Positions 17,251-26,169 are shown, counted from the first letter of the stretch. The stretch is 64,000 bases of DNA from Flavobacterium frigidarium DSM 17623 (GCF_000425505.1 NZ_AUDO01000011.1:62001-126000); one strand, 5' to 3'. Numbers and translations: made by a program. The notes: a model not told the origin generated them from the sequence alone.

Positions 17251-18147
17251 ATGAAAAAAATAGTATTCCATTTCTTTCTATTATTTACTTTAACTGGATT
17301 TAGCCAAATAGGGAACTATAATTTTTTCCCCACCTTACAACCCCAGCACATTCTGGATGAAAAGTTAACTACTATTAGTTTTGCGTATTCTATGCGTGTG
17401 CTAGAAAGTGATTATCAAGGGCCATTAGTACGACTTCGTAGAGCAAGCGACAATACCGAAATGGATTTTGGCTGGGCATCTAATGATATTGTTGATGTGG
17501 CAGCAATCAATACTTGGCGTGGTACAAGCTTAGTTTACATGGTTACCTGGTATGATCAAAGTAAAAGTGGTAGAAATGCCACACAAACGGTAGCTTCACA
17601 ACAACCACAGTTTTTCCCAAATGATGCTGTTCCCAATTTTCAAGGTGATGGTTCTGATGATCACTTAACAGTTGTTAATGGGAATATTCAACTGGTAACT
17701 AATGGAGGGGTAGAAGGAACTGTCATTGCTACTATGAAAGCTACTGTAAAAAACCAACATAGTTTTGGTGTGCTTATAGGTTCTGATCGTTGGTCTACAC
17801 ACGTTAACTGGGGAAACAATAATTTGTATTTTGATCCAGGTATTTGTTGTAATAGCACACGCTCATTTGAAAATTCTGCAGCGGTGAATAAGTGGGAAAT
17901 CTATTCGTTTATAAAAACAAGTACGAATGTTATAGCACGCTCCACACTAATTGAACGCATTAATGGAACGCATACCACAGGAAGGTGTACTATAACTGAG
18001 CTTTTTGCAATAGGTTGGGCCACGGGAAGTGAAGCAAATAATCATGCTACAACGAGTTATAATGAATTTATCATGTACAACACAGATATTGCTACTGCGC
18101 AAATTTTAGAAATTGAACAAGATTCTAAAACTTTTTGGAGTATTTAA
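17251..18147 (+). CDS. Secreted GH54 (arabinofuranosidase B)-like concanavalin-fold protein, cluster gene 4
   Basis: 298 residues; signal peptide MKKIVFHFFLLFTLTGFSQ. Residues 44-70 (AYSMRVLESDYQGPLVRLRR) and 96-112 (YMVTWYDQSKSGRNATQ) match the start of the GH54 alpha-L-arabinofuranosidase catalytic fold as I remember it (the YDQSGNGN stretch of AbfB). An adjacent cysteine pair at 199-200 (GICCNSTRS) sits where GH54 enzymes have a vicinal disulfide near the active site. Whether it hydrolyses sugars or only binds them is unknown, and no arabinose-binding domain is present. It lies 1 bp after gene 3 and 9 bp before gene 5. Confidence 0.7.
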   Translation: MKKIVFHFFLLFTLTGFSQIGNYNFFPTLQPQHILDEKLTTISFAYSMRVLESDYQGPLVRLRRASDNTEMDFGWASNDIVDVAAINTWRGTSLVYMVTWYDQSKSGRNATQTVASQQPQFFPNDAVPNFQGDGSDDHLTVVNGNIQLVTNGGVEGTVIATMKATVKNQHSFGVLIGSDRWSTHVNWGNNNLYFDPGICCNSTRSFENSAAVNKWEIYSFIKTSTNVIARSTLIERINGTHTTGRCTITELFAIGWATGSEANNHATTSYNEFIMYNTDIATAQILEIEQDSKTFWSI

Positions 18148-18156
18148 ATTATAAAA

Positions 18157-19323
18157 ATGAAAAAGCTAGTATTTTTTCTTGTTTTATTTGGCGCCTTACC
18201 TTGTGTATACAGTCAAGCGGCGTTCTATAATAAAGGAAATATACAAATGCATGGAACTGCTCAGGTTGGTTTTCATACTAATGTTATCAACGATGGGGTT
18301 TTTAATAACAATAGCGGTAGCGCTGGCTTTTACAACCAAGAGCAAAGTATTATAGTTTCGGGAAAAAACAAAATGATATTTAAAGATATTACTGTTGAGG
18401 TCTTTGATGATTTGTTTTTATCGACATCCATAGGAGTTACTAACGATCTTCTCCTAAACATAGGTCGGGTAAATACGCCTACAAACGACAAGTCGGTTAG
18501 TTTAGATTTTATCGACAGCCGCATCTACGTAGGAGCAGACGATAACAGACACGTTGATGGTTATGTTACAGTGACCAACAGTGGTGAGTTCACCTTCCCA
18601 ATAGGTAATGCTGGATTTCTACGACCAATGATTTTATCTAATTCCCCTAGAACGGGAATATTTAAAGGAGCCTATTTCAAATTGGACCCCAACACTCCCA
18701 ATACTTCAGCAACTCCTACAACTTTTACCTCATCTTTTGATACCAATGCCAAGGACCTTACTTTGACAAGTATCAATACTGAGGAATTTTGGGATCTCGA
18801 TGGGAGCGATGTGACTTCGATAAAATTAACTTGGGATAAAAACAGTAACTTAGGAACGCTGACTCAAAAAATGAGTGATTTGCGTGTTGTGGGTTGGAGT
18901 AAAGATCTTGAATTTTGGGTAGATTTAGGTAACACGGGAGTAGGAGGAGACATGAACAATGGGACAATCCAGTCGACGCCTTTTATACCAGATGAATTTG
19001 AAGTGATTACCATAGGAAGTGGTAAAGCCGCAGAAAATATTGTTTTTGGGAATTACGGAATTTCTCCAAACGGTGATGGGGTTAATGATACTTTTGTAAT
19101 AAAAAATATAGAGATAAGCCACAAAAATACTTTACGTATCTACAACCGCTGGAGCTTGCTGGTTTATTCAAAAAATGACTATGACAACTCATGGGAAGGT
19201 TTCTCAGATAATAAATTGAATGTTAAGCGCGAACTAGGACTACCAGACGGAACCTATTTTTATGTTTTAGACTTTCATGATTTAGGGATCTCTTGGCAAG
19301 GTTGGGTTTATGTAAAACGTTGA
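18157..19323 (+). CDS. T9SS type B sorting domain protein, cluster gene 5
   Basis: 388 residues; signal peptide MKKLVFFLVLFGALPCVYSQ. The body (20-290) is beta-rich and contains GEFTFPIGNAGFLRPMIL, seen in many exported Bacteroidetes proteins. The last ~90 residues are a gliding-motility-associated C-terminal domain: NYGISPNGDGVNDTFVI, LRIYNRWSLLVYSK, SWEG, LPDGTYFYVLDF and WQGWVYVKR. That domain is the type B signal for export and surface handling by the type IX secretion system. It is the only cluster member with a recognisable T9SS signal, so it may anchor or organise the others at the surface. Confidence 0.9.
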   Translation: MKKLVFFLVLFGALPCVYSQAAFYNKGNIQMHGTAQVGFHTNVINDGVFNNNSGSAGFYNQEQSIIVSGKNKMIFKDITVEVFDDLFLSTSIGVTNDLLLNIGRVNTPTNDKSVSLDFIDSRIYVGADDNRHVDGYVTVTNSGEFTFPIGNAGFLRPMILSNSPRTGIFKGAYFKLDPNTPNTSATPTTFTSSFDTNAKDLTLTSINTEEFWDLDGSDVTSIKLTWDKNSNLGTLTQKMSDLRVVGWSKDLEFWVDLGNTGVGGDMNNGTIQSTPFIPDEFEVITIGSGKAAENIVFGNYGISPNGDGVNDTFVIKNIEISHKNTLRIYNRWSLLVYSKNDYDNSWEGFSDNKLNVKRELGLPDGTYFYVLDFHDLGISWQGWVYVKR

Positions 19324-19405
19324 TAAGATAATATAAAAAAGTTACTCAAATTTTAAATGGCCTCTTTCGAATAGTTACATTTACCATTATATAATTACAA
19401 TTACA

Positions 19406-21511
19406 ATGCCACACAAAAAACTATTTCTTTCGCTACTCACACTGCTCTTTTTGCAAATCACTGTTGCACAAAAGCTGAATGCTATTGACCAGAAAGGAAC
19501 AAAAATTGAAATTATAAATAATAAAGTTACCACAGCAGCAACAGCTCCTTCAAATCCAAATTCGAATGATGTTTGGTTTGATACGAGCACTGCACCTACT
19601 ACAGTCAAAATCTATAATGGAACCGCGTGGCTAATTATGGAACACAAAGGGACAACCGGGTCTGTGTTTTTTGCAGCAACAAATGGTTTGCCAACAGAGG
19701 ATAATAGTCAATTATTTTGGGATAACAGTGCAAAAAGTTTGAAAGTAGGAGCTACAGGAAATATAGACACCAAACTTACTGTAAACGGAAAAGTGTTGTC
19801 AAATACTGCACTAGAATTAAAGGGTACGTTAATCGACGCATTAAGTTCTGCCGGAACTGCAGGTCAAGTATTGACTTCTACAGGAACAGGGACGAGTTGG
19901 ATTAACAATGCGAATTGGTTGAGTACTGGAAACACAGGTACTACGGCGAGTAATTTTTTAGGGAACATTGATGATGTAAAAATGTCAATTGTTTCAGATA
20001 GCCAATCAATGTTAGAATTTGGTCGACGATCTACATTAGGATTGATAAATACTGGCAGAAATGATTATACTGATGGAACACAACCTACAGTATATGTAAG
20101 AGGAGATGGTACTAGAGCTGCTTTACAGTTTGCAGCGGCAGGGGCTTCGTTTTATAAACCAATGTTTTTTACAGTAGCAAATGGTAGTTTTAGACTAAAA
20201 GGAAGTGCTGGAGGAACAGATATGTTTGAGATTGGTTCGGCAGGTCCTTCCAATCAAGGAAGATTAGAATTTGTAGTAGGGGACGATGGCTTAGAACCTA
20301 TGATTTTTAAAAGGTTTGAACATACTACTAATGTTCATAGAGAATTTTTTAGAGTGCAAGCTTCTGCTGATGGTTCAACTACAAAAACTAGGTTTGGGAT
20401 CAATATTAATCCAGATAGCGTTCCTATTAGCGCAGCAACGCTAACATATGATACTGGCGATAGTGGAGTGGTTGCCAATTCCACTCTACAAGTAAATGGG
20501 TCTATTTCAAACTCAACTTTTACAACAACGGGAGCTCTCACATTAACGGAGGATCATTATGCCATAATTTTAGGAGGTAATCATCAAATAACGTTGCCAA
20601 CAGCAAGTGGCTCTAAAGGAAGAATTTATATTATTAAAAATCCAACTAGTAGCAGTGTTTCACTTTCTTCATCTTCTTCATATCTTACTAATTTAAATAT
20701 AGCTTCAACGATAATTGCTTCTGGTGTCATCTTATGGATTCAAAGTGATGGTACAAATTGGCAACAGATTACTGGAGGAAATGAATCCATTACAACAATT
20801 TCAAATACAGTACCTGCAGCATCAGGTAACTTAATAGGCAACTATAAAAATGAAGCAAACGTTACAACAGGGATCTATGAAACAGTAACTAGTTTAACCC
20901 AAAGTATTGGGAGTTCAGCAACTGGTGAGATTACATACAAAGATGAAAAAGGAAACTCAAGCAAAGCACGCGTAGTGAGCGCTAATTCAAACAATCAGAT
21001 TGAGGTTGGTACTGATGGTGGCGCTTACTTGGGTTCTACAGTTTATACTGGTTCATTTTTATTGACAGCGCCTACTAGCACTACGGCCACTAGCATAACT
21101 TATATAGGGTTACCTTTTCAACCAAGTCAGATGACTTTTGTTGCACATGCTAATGTGGAAAGTACAGATATCGATCTGCCGGGAAGTGGATTGAATGATA
21201 TTAATAATTCATTTGGAACGATGAATGGTGTGGCTCGACAGTCTTCCAGTACGACAATTTCACAGCAAGTTATTTATATTGGTGGTAGCGGCCAATCTAT
21301 AAATAATATTTCTAGATTTTCAAGTAGTTCAAATTGTATTGGGTTAAGATATGGTAATCAAGATGCAGCTAATCTAGGTAAAATTACTGCGTCAATGACT
21401 TCCTTCAATGCTAATGGTTTTACCCTAAATGTTAAATACACTGCTGCTGCTAGTGGTAATACAGCGGTGTTAGGCGAGAATGTTATTGTCCTATTTACTG
21501 CTTATAAGTAG
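19406..21511 (+). CDS. Large secreted modular protein, cluster gene 6
   Basis: 701 residues; signal peptide MPHKKLFLSLLTLLFLQITVAQ. The N-terminal module (23-115) is the same as in genes 3 and 7: KLNAIDQKGTKIEI, NDVWFDTSTAPTTVKIYNGTAW, GSVFFAATNGLPTEDNSQLFW. SSAGTAGQVLTSTGTGTSW follows at about 151, then a tail-fibre-like NWLSTGNTGTTASNFLG stretch and a long beta-rich middle. The C-terminal ~170 residues (530-701) are closely similar to the end of gene 7: GLPFQPSQMTF, NSFG, SRFS...CIGLRYGNQD, and a final VLFTAYK. No T9SS C-terminal domain that I recognise. Confidence 0.8.
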   Translation: MPHKKLFLSLLTLLFLQITVAQKLNAIDQKGTKIEIINNKVTTAATAPSNPNSNDVWFDTSTAPTTVKIYNGTAWLIMEHKGTTGSVFFAATNGLPTEDNSQLFWDNSAKSLKVGATGNIDTKLTVNGKVLSNTALELKGTLIDALSSAGTAGQVLTSTGTGTSWINNANWLSTGNTGTTASNFLGNIDDVKMSIVSDSQSMLEFGRRSTLGLINTGRNDYTDGTQPTVYVRGDGTRAALQFAAAGASFYKPMFFTVANGSFRLKGSAGGTDMFEIGSAGPSNQGRLEFVVGDDGLEPMIFKRFEHTTNVHREFFRVQASADGSTTKTRFGININPDSVPISAATLTYDTGDSGVVANSTLQVNGSISNSTFTTTGALTLTEDHYAIILGGNHQITLPTASGSKGRIYIIKNPTSSSVSLSSSSSYLTNLNIASTIIASGVILWIQSDGTNWQQITGGNESITTISNTVPAASGNLIGNYKNEANVTTGIYETVTSLTQSIGSSATGEITYKDEKGNSSKARVVSANSNNQIEVGTDGGAYLGSTVYTGSFLLTAPTSTTATSITYIGLPFQPSQMTFVAHANVESTDIDLPGSGLNDINNSFGTMNGVARQSSSTTISQQVIYIGGSGQSINNISRFSSSSNCIGLRYGNQDAANLGKITASMTSFNANGFTLNVKYTAAASGNTAVLGENVIVLFTAYK

Positions 21512-21841
21512 ATATATTAGAAGTTTATTTTGTTCTACGATAGGGAATAGAGTTGATAATTTCCGGCATGTATCCTAAAGTATAGGTTATTTGCCTAAGC
21601 CTTTTTTTAAATAAAAAATCACCACCAAATCCCACCAAATCCCCCTTACTAACGGCATTTTCTCAGAAAAAATCAAATTGATAAGCGATTAATAATACAA
21701 ATTAATCCTACTTAAAATTTGGAGTTGTCTTCGATGTTTTATAAATTGAGATAATTTTATAAAAATTAGGTGTTGCAAATCAATGAATTACATTCTGTTG
21801 CTTGCGATTCTTATCTCATTTTACTAACGTCAAATTAGATT
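21512..21841. other. 330-bp gap inside the surface cluster
   Basis: AT-rich with no credible ORF. AGGTTATTTGCCTAAGCC followed by T7 near 21585-21610 could be a weak terminator. A tandem CACCAAATCCCACCAAATCC occurs near 21620. Gene 7 is therefore probably a separate transcript. Confidence 0.45.
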
Positions 21842-23092
21842 ATGCTAATAAAAAGGAACTCGATTTTTCTAGTGCTCATTGTATGCTTCTGTTTTCTGCC
21901 AAAATGTTTTTCGCAAAAGCTAGTTGCCATCAACCACAAAGGTACAAAAGTTCCCATAATCAACAATACCATCTTTACAACAGACATTGAACCCACTACA
22001 GCCAATCAAAATGATGTTTGGTACGATACGAGTTTTACGCCTCGTGCCATTAAAATCTATGACGGACTCACTTGGGTGAGTATGGAGCATCGCGGTATTG
22101 CAGGATCTCTATTTTATGCAGATGGAAACGGCGATCCCTCCGAAAATAATGATAGACTTTTTTGGGACAGCGATAAAGATCGATTAGGTGTCGGGACAAA
22201 TGCGCCAACACATAGACTTGAAGTCGAAGGAACGATGGCAGTGGAAGGAATCGTTAACAGTAATGGATCTATTGGTCGGCCATCCTATCGTTTTAAGAAT
22301 GATATAGATACTGGAATTTCTAGACTTGCCGCTGACGAACTTAGTTTTATTGTTGGAGGTTATGAAGCACTTCTTATCGACGAACCCACAGTGGGAGTCA
22401 CCAAGGTAATCGTCAACCAAACTCTAGAATTGGAGGGTCCCTTGCTTGATAGTTCAAATTCCCCGGGGTCTGTTGGTCAAGTTTTATCGTCAACTGCTGC
22501 AGGTACGAGTTGGATTGACCATGCGTCTTTATCACTAAGTCCAGAAGCGGGAAACCAAATTACAACTGCTGCAGATGGTGGAATATATTATGGGGAAAAT
22601 GTGCATACAGGTTATTTTATAATTACACCTCCAACAACTATAGCTGCAGGGACTTCAAACACTCTAGCGGTAGACGGCCTTCCATTTAAGCCTTCTCAAG
22701 TCACATTTAGTGCCAACGCTAATATTGAGGGGGTCGATATTAATAATAATGAAAGTGGCAGTAGCGATTTAGATAATTCTTTCGGTTCAAGTGAGGGTTT
22801 TGCACGTAAGGATGCGACAAGTACCGTTCAGTATTTTTCCTATGTAGGCGGTTCTGATGGAATAGGAATAAGAAACACCTCTAGATACAGTTTGATAAAT
22901 CATTGTCTGGGTTTGCGATATAGCGATCAAGACGGTAATGATTTAGGAAGAATTACTGTCAAGTTAGAAAGTTTTGATTCAGATGGATTTACTTTGAATG
23001 CGGTGTACGCACAAGGAACTGTTGGTGATGAAGCTAATAAAAACGAGATATTCAATGAAAATTTATTAGTTATCTACACTGCTTATAAGTAG
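21842..23092 (+). CDS. Secreted modular protein, cluster gene 7
   Basis: 416 residues; signal peptide through CFSQ (about residue 25). Shorter paralogue of gene 6: N-terminal KLVAINHKGTKVPI...NDVWYDTSFTPRAIKIYDGLTW, ENNDRLFWDSDKDRLGVG, then YRFKNDIDTGISR, LLDSSNSPGSVGQVLSSTAA, and a C-terminal ~180-residue domain (237-416) matching gene 6 (GLPFKPSQVTF, DLDNSFGS, CLGLRYSDQD, LGRITVKLESF..DGFTLN, LLVIYTAYK). Gene 7 is essentially gene 6 without its middle, suggesting duplication with domain loss or gain. Presumed surface or extracellular; function unknown. Confidence 0.8.
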   Translation: MLIKRNSIFLVLIVCFCFLPKCFSQKLVAINHKGTKVPIINNTIFTTDIEPTTANQNDVWYDTSFTPRAIKIYDGLTWVSMEHRGIAGSLFYADGNGDPSENNDRLFWDSDKDRLGVGTNAPTHRLEVEGTMAVEGIVNSNGSIGRPSYRFKNDIDTGISRLAADELSFIVGGYEALLIDEPTVGVTKVIVNQTLELEGPLLDSSNSPGSVGQVLSSTAAGTSWIDHASLSLSPEAGNQITTAADGGIYYGENVHTGYFIITPPTTIAAGTSNTLAVDGLPFKPSQVTFSANANIEGVDINNNESGSSDLDNSFGSSEGFARKDATSTVQYFSYVGGSDGIGIRNTSRYSLINHCLGLRYSDQDGNDLGRITVKLESFDSDGFTLNAVYAQGTVGDEANKNEIFNENLLVIYTAYK

Positions 23093-23200
23093 AGAAGGGG
23101 GTGTTTCATGCAAAATTAGAATATTTAACTCTATTTCTTTTCGAAAATAAAACTACTTTTCTACTACTATAAAATTCCGTTATTGCAAGTATTTTAAAAC

Positions 23201-23208
23201 TATCTTTG
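23201..23208 (+). promoter_or_regulatory. -7 promoter box for the SDR gene
   Basis: TATCTTTG is a perfect TAnnTTTG box 36 bp before the ATG at 23244. A TTG at 23183-23185 is slightly too close (15-bp gap) for an ideal -33 element. Confidence 0.55.
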
Positions 23209-23243
23209 CGCTCTTAAAAATAGAGCAATTAAAATTTCAGAAG

Positions 23244-24794
23244 ATGGGCAATGAAGTAGGAATAAATGAATCGGTATTATCATTCGAAGAAATAAATCGT
23301 TGCATTGCTGTATTAACGCAACTGAATGCAGATACAGAACTAATTTTTGATATTCCTAAAGAACAACGCACTGCTTTATTTATTGCTGCAGGTCAATTGT
23401 CGAGGCCTGATCGCGATGAATTAGCCCGCCGTAAAAAAGATGGAAAAGCGATTGCCAAACGCAAAAAAGAAAAGCAAGATCGAACAGCTCGTAAAGAAAC
23501 TGGAATTAGATATGCTCGTGAGGCGGCCGTTTTTGAAGCTCCTAAATTACTCTTGGCAACTGATCTTCAAAGTAAAGAGCAGTTGGAATTAAAAGTCCCT
23601 CGTAATTGCTACGTTTGTAAAACGCCATTTACCATAATGCATCATTTTTATGATAGTATGTGTTGCGAATGCGGTGATTTAAATTACGCAAAACGTTTTC
23701 AAACAGCAGATGTAAAAGGACAAGTAGCAGTTATTACCGGTTCACGTTTAAAAATTGGTTACCATATTTCGCTAATGCTTTTACGTGGTGGAGCGACAGT
23801 TATTGCTACGACTCGTTTTCCGGTGGACTCTGCTATTCGTTTTGCTAAGGAAGCTGACTTTCATGATTGGAGCGACCGCTTGAAAATTCATGGTCTTGAT
23901 TTGAGACACATTCCATCAGTTGAAATTTTCTGTAATTTTATCGAACAAAAATACGACCGACTTGATATTTTAATAAACAATGCTGCTCAAACAGTGCGAC
24001 GTCCTGCAGGGTTTTATACCCACATGATTGCAAATGAAGAGCGTGCAGTGAGTACTTTACCATTAGAAGTGCAAGGTTTGTTACTAGATCATACCAATTG
24101 TCTAGATGAGTTAAAAGTATTAACCTCAGGCGCTTCATCTAATCAAAATATGCCGGTTACGTGGCACGGTCCTGAACCAGGGATTGGTTTGCGTGCATCA
24201 GCTAAATTATCTCAAATTCCGTACTCATTCGATAATGCGCTAGTAGCGGCAGAAGTTTTTCCTGAAGGAGAATTAGACGCCGACTTGCAACAAGTGGATT
24301 TACGAAATACAAACAGCTGGAGATTAAAGTTGGGTCAAATTGAAACTACTGAAATGATCGAAGTACAGTTGGTGAACTCTGTGGCTCCCTTTGTGCTATG
24401 TAATCGCCTTTCAGAAGTGATGAAGAAACACAACACAGGACAAAAACACATCATCAACGTCTCTGCCATGGAAGGGAAATTTCATCGCTTTTTTAAAGAA
24501 GCACGCCATCCACACACCAATATGGCAAAGGCTGCACTAAACATGCTAACACATACTGCTGCAGGTGAATTAGCTAAGGCAGGAATATTAATGAACGCTG
24601 TAGACACTGGCTGGGTAACCGATGAAGATCCAGCTGAATTGGCTAAGAAGAAACAAGACCTGGAAGATTTCCAACCTCCATTAGACATAGTAGACGGAGC
24701 AGCGAGAGTAATGGATCCTTTATTTGACGGAATCAACACAGGTAAACACTGGAGCGGAAAATTTTTAAAAGATTACGGACCTATTCCGTGGTAG
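23244..24794 (+). CDS. SDR-fold protein with cysteine-cluster N-terminus, lacking the catalytic Tyr
   Basis: 516 residues, about twice a normal short-chain dehydrogenase. The first ~155 residues are a charged helical region and a putative zinc site (C122-x2-C125 and C140-C141-x-C143 in CYVCKTPF and [12 protein letters not shown]). A Rossmann SDR domain follows: [16 protein letters not shown] (161-176), [15 protein letters not shown] (240-254), NSVAPF (378-383) and NVSAMEG with Ser408. At the YxxxK position it reads TNMAK (425-429), so Lys429 is kept but the catalytic Tyr is Thr. It may be an unusual oxidoreductase or a non-catalytic NAD(P)-binding protein. Monocistronic. Confidence 0.8.
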   Translation: MGNEVGINESVLSFEEINRCIAVLTQLNADTELIFDIPKEQRTALFIAAGQLSRPDRDELARRKKDGKAIAKRKKEKQDRTARKETGIRYAREAAVFEAPKLLLATDLQSKEQLELKVPRNCYVCKTPFTIMHHFYDSMCCECGDLNYAKRFQTADVKGQVAVITGSRLKIGYHISLMLLRGGATVIATTRFPVDSAIRFAKEADFHDWSDRLKIHGLDLRHIPSVEIFCNFIEQKYDRLDILINNAAQTVRRPAGFYTHMIANEERAVSTLPLEVQGLLLDHTNCLDELKVLTSGASSNQNMPVTWHGPEPGIGLRASAKLSQIPYSFDNALVAAEVFPEGELDADLQQVDLRNTNSWRLKLGQIETTEMIEVQLVNSVAPFVLCNRLSEVMKKHNTGQKHIINVSAMEGKFHRFFKEARHPHTNMAKAALNMLTHTAAGELAKAGILMNAVDTGWVTDEDPAELAKKKQDLEDFQPPLDIVDGAARVMDPLFDGINTGKHWSGKFLKDYGPIPW

Positions 24795-24814
24795 AAACTA
24801 TAAAGGTTATAAAA

Positions 24815-24855
24815 TTAAAAACCACAACTCGAACTAAGTCTGTTGTGGTTTTTAT
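24815..24855 (+). terminator. Rho-independent terminator after the SDR gene
   Basis: AAAAACCACAAC pairs with GTTGTGGTTTTT around a 13-nt loop, 23 bp after the stop codon. Confidence 0.85.
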
Positions 24856-24989
24856 CATATTTTATGTCTAAAACTCCATTTTCTTGAATGTTGTTCTAGT
24901 TTCGGTATCAACTTTAAACTTCTGACAAGAATAAAATTTGACTTTAGCTTAACTAAATATTAGGTAGCTAAAGCGTACACTTAAGACTA

Positions 24990-25091
24990 CTAACTGTCTT
25001 TATCTTTTTTTGGTGATTGAAGTGCAAGTGCAAATCCTATCCCAAACAATACAGTTATTAGTGCTGCGAAATATGGGATTAAATCAGACAT
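24990..25091 (-). CDS. 33-residue single-pass membrane protein
   Basis: Too short for routine calling: MSDLIPYFAALITVLFGIGF..., then ALALQSPKKDKDS. One hydrophobic helix (about 4-25) with a short charged tail. Its ATG (25089-25091) overlaps the stop of the upstream 61-residue membrane protein in ATGTCTGA, which suggests translational coupling. Composition and arrangement suggest a small accessory subunit of a membrane complex; no family recognised. Confidence 0.5.
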   Translation of the reverse strand: MSDLIPYFAALITVLFGIGFALALQSPKKDKDS

Positions 25092-25269
25092 CTTTGCTGT
25101 TTTGAATCAGTTTTAAATAAATGCCGAATGCTAATATGGAAGGGACCCAAATTCCAATAAAGATTGCTTGCTCCTTATCTCCTTGAAAATATAAAATTTC
25201 CGAGAAAATTAATGAGAGGAAAGCTGCAATAAACAGCAGCCTGTCTGATAAAGTAAATTTTTTTAACAT
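25084..25269 (-). CDS. 61-residue membrane protein
   Basis: Two predicted transmembrane helices (about 10-27 and 36-54: LLFIAAFLSLIFSEILYF and IFIGIWVPSILAFGIYLKL). The short cytosolic N-terminus MLKKFTLSDR and positive ends look like a genuine small membrane protein. Its last 8 bases overlap the start of the 33-residue ORF. No homologue recognised; the pair is bounded by the SDR terminator on one side and empty sequence on the other. Confidence 0.6.
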   Translation of the reverse strand: MLKKFTLSDRLLFIAAFLSLIFSEILYFQGDKEQAIFIGIWVPSILAFGIYLKLIQNSKDV

Positions 25270-25907
25270 TTATATTGATTTAATAACTATTTTTTAATAA
25301 AATAATTAAGTAAATCTATCGAACTTAAATTTAGCATTGTTGTTTATATTTTTGTTTTACCAAATTTTTATGTGTTGTTTAGGGGGCAGATTATTTTAAA
25401 CCAGGTATAAAATATAGCTCATAAATTCAAATTCTTAACAAAGAGACACACATCTTAGTGTTTGCTGGTATTTTTGAGAGTAAAATAAATTATCAACCTA
25501 AAAAAAGATAGTTCGTCTTTTCTTTTTGAGCGCTACAATAGTATTTAGAGCTAAACACTTTGTGTTAATAAAATAAAAACTATGGCACTATAAAATTCAG
25601 TAGGATTTTTTTTTATGAGTTGATTTTTGTAGCCAAACAGCTTAGACTTATTACTTCGTTTTAAATTACCTTTTCAGAATCGGAAAAAGTTTTCTTTTCT
25701 ATGAGTGAATGGGGAGCGTGGTTGAAGTTCTAAAATGCTTCTAATTAGATTTATGAATTTTGTGTCAGTGAAGTCATTTTAGGCATGGCAAAATATATAA
25801 TTATTTATTTTTTTGTTAGTTAAGTTAAATTTTCGGTAACAAGAAATGCTTTTTTTAGTTTTAACAGTAAGTATGGCAATGAAGTCATTTCTGTAATTGT
25901 CTTAAAG
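25270..25907. other. About 640 bp of AT-rich sequence without a gene
   Basis: No credible ORF, RNA gene or clear repeat was seen. Any promoter for the small membrane-protein pair would lie at 25270-25350, but no perfect TAnnTTTG box is there. Confidence 0.5.
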
Positions 25908-26153
25908 ATGATAAAAAGTATTAAAAAAAGAGTAGAAGAGCTTTCAAAAGCTAAAAACACGACATTGATGAAGTATAATATTTCGGTTAGTGGAGGTGAT
26001 TTGATTTCAAAATTATCAGAGATGAATAGAGAAATCAAAGAATTGGAAAAGCAGTATAATTTTCAATTGTGTGAATATTGTGTTGAAGATGAAAGAAAAA
26101 TCTGTTTTAGTTTACAGCTTAAATTCCCGAATTTTGACCACGATATTAGATAA
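25908..26153 (+). CDS. Possible small hypothetical protein
   Basis: 81 codons: basic helical start MIKSIKKRVEELSKAKNTT, an amphipathic LISKLSEMNREIKELEKQY stretch (about 33-51) and LCEYCVEDERKICF with three cysteines. It is isolated, has no clear promoter, and partly overlaps an opposite-strand open frame. Codon usage looks acceptable for this genome, but evidence is thin. Confidence 0.35.
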   Translation: MIKSIKKRVEELSKAKNTTLMKYNISVSGGDLISKLSEMNREIKELEKQYNFQLCEYCVEDERKICFSLQLKFPNFDHDIR

Positions 26154-26169
26154 ATTTTCCTCGATAAAC

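Noticed and set aside
14395..23092. Prophage tail-fibre region
   Set aside because: The tail-fibre-like modules lack any neighbouring capsid, terminase, portal or integrase gene, and every protein starts with a Sec signal peptide.
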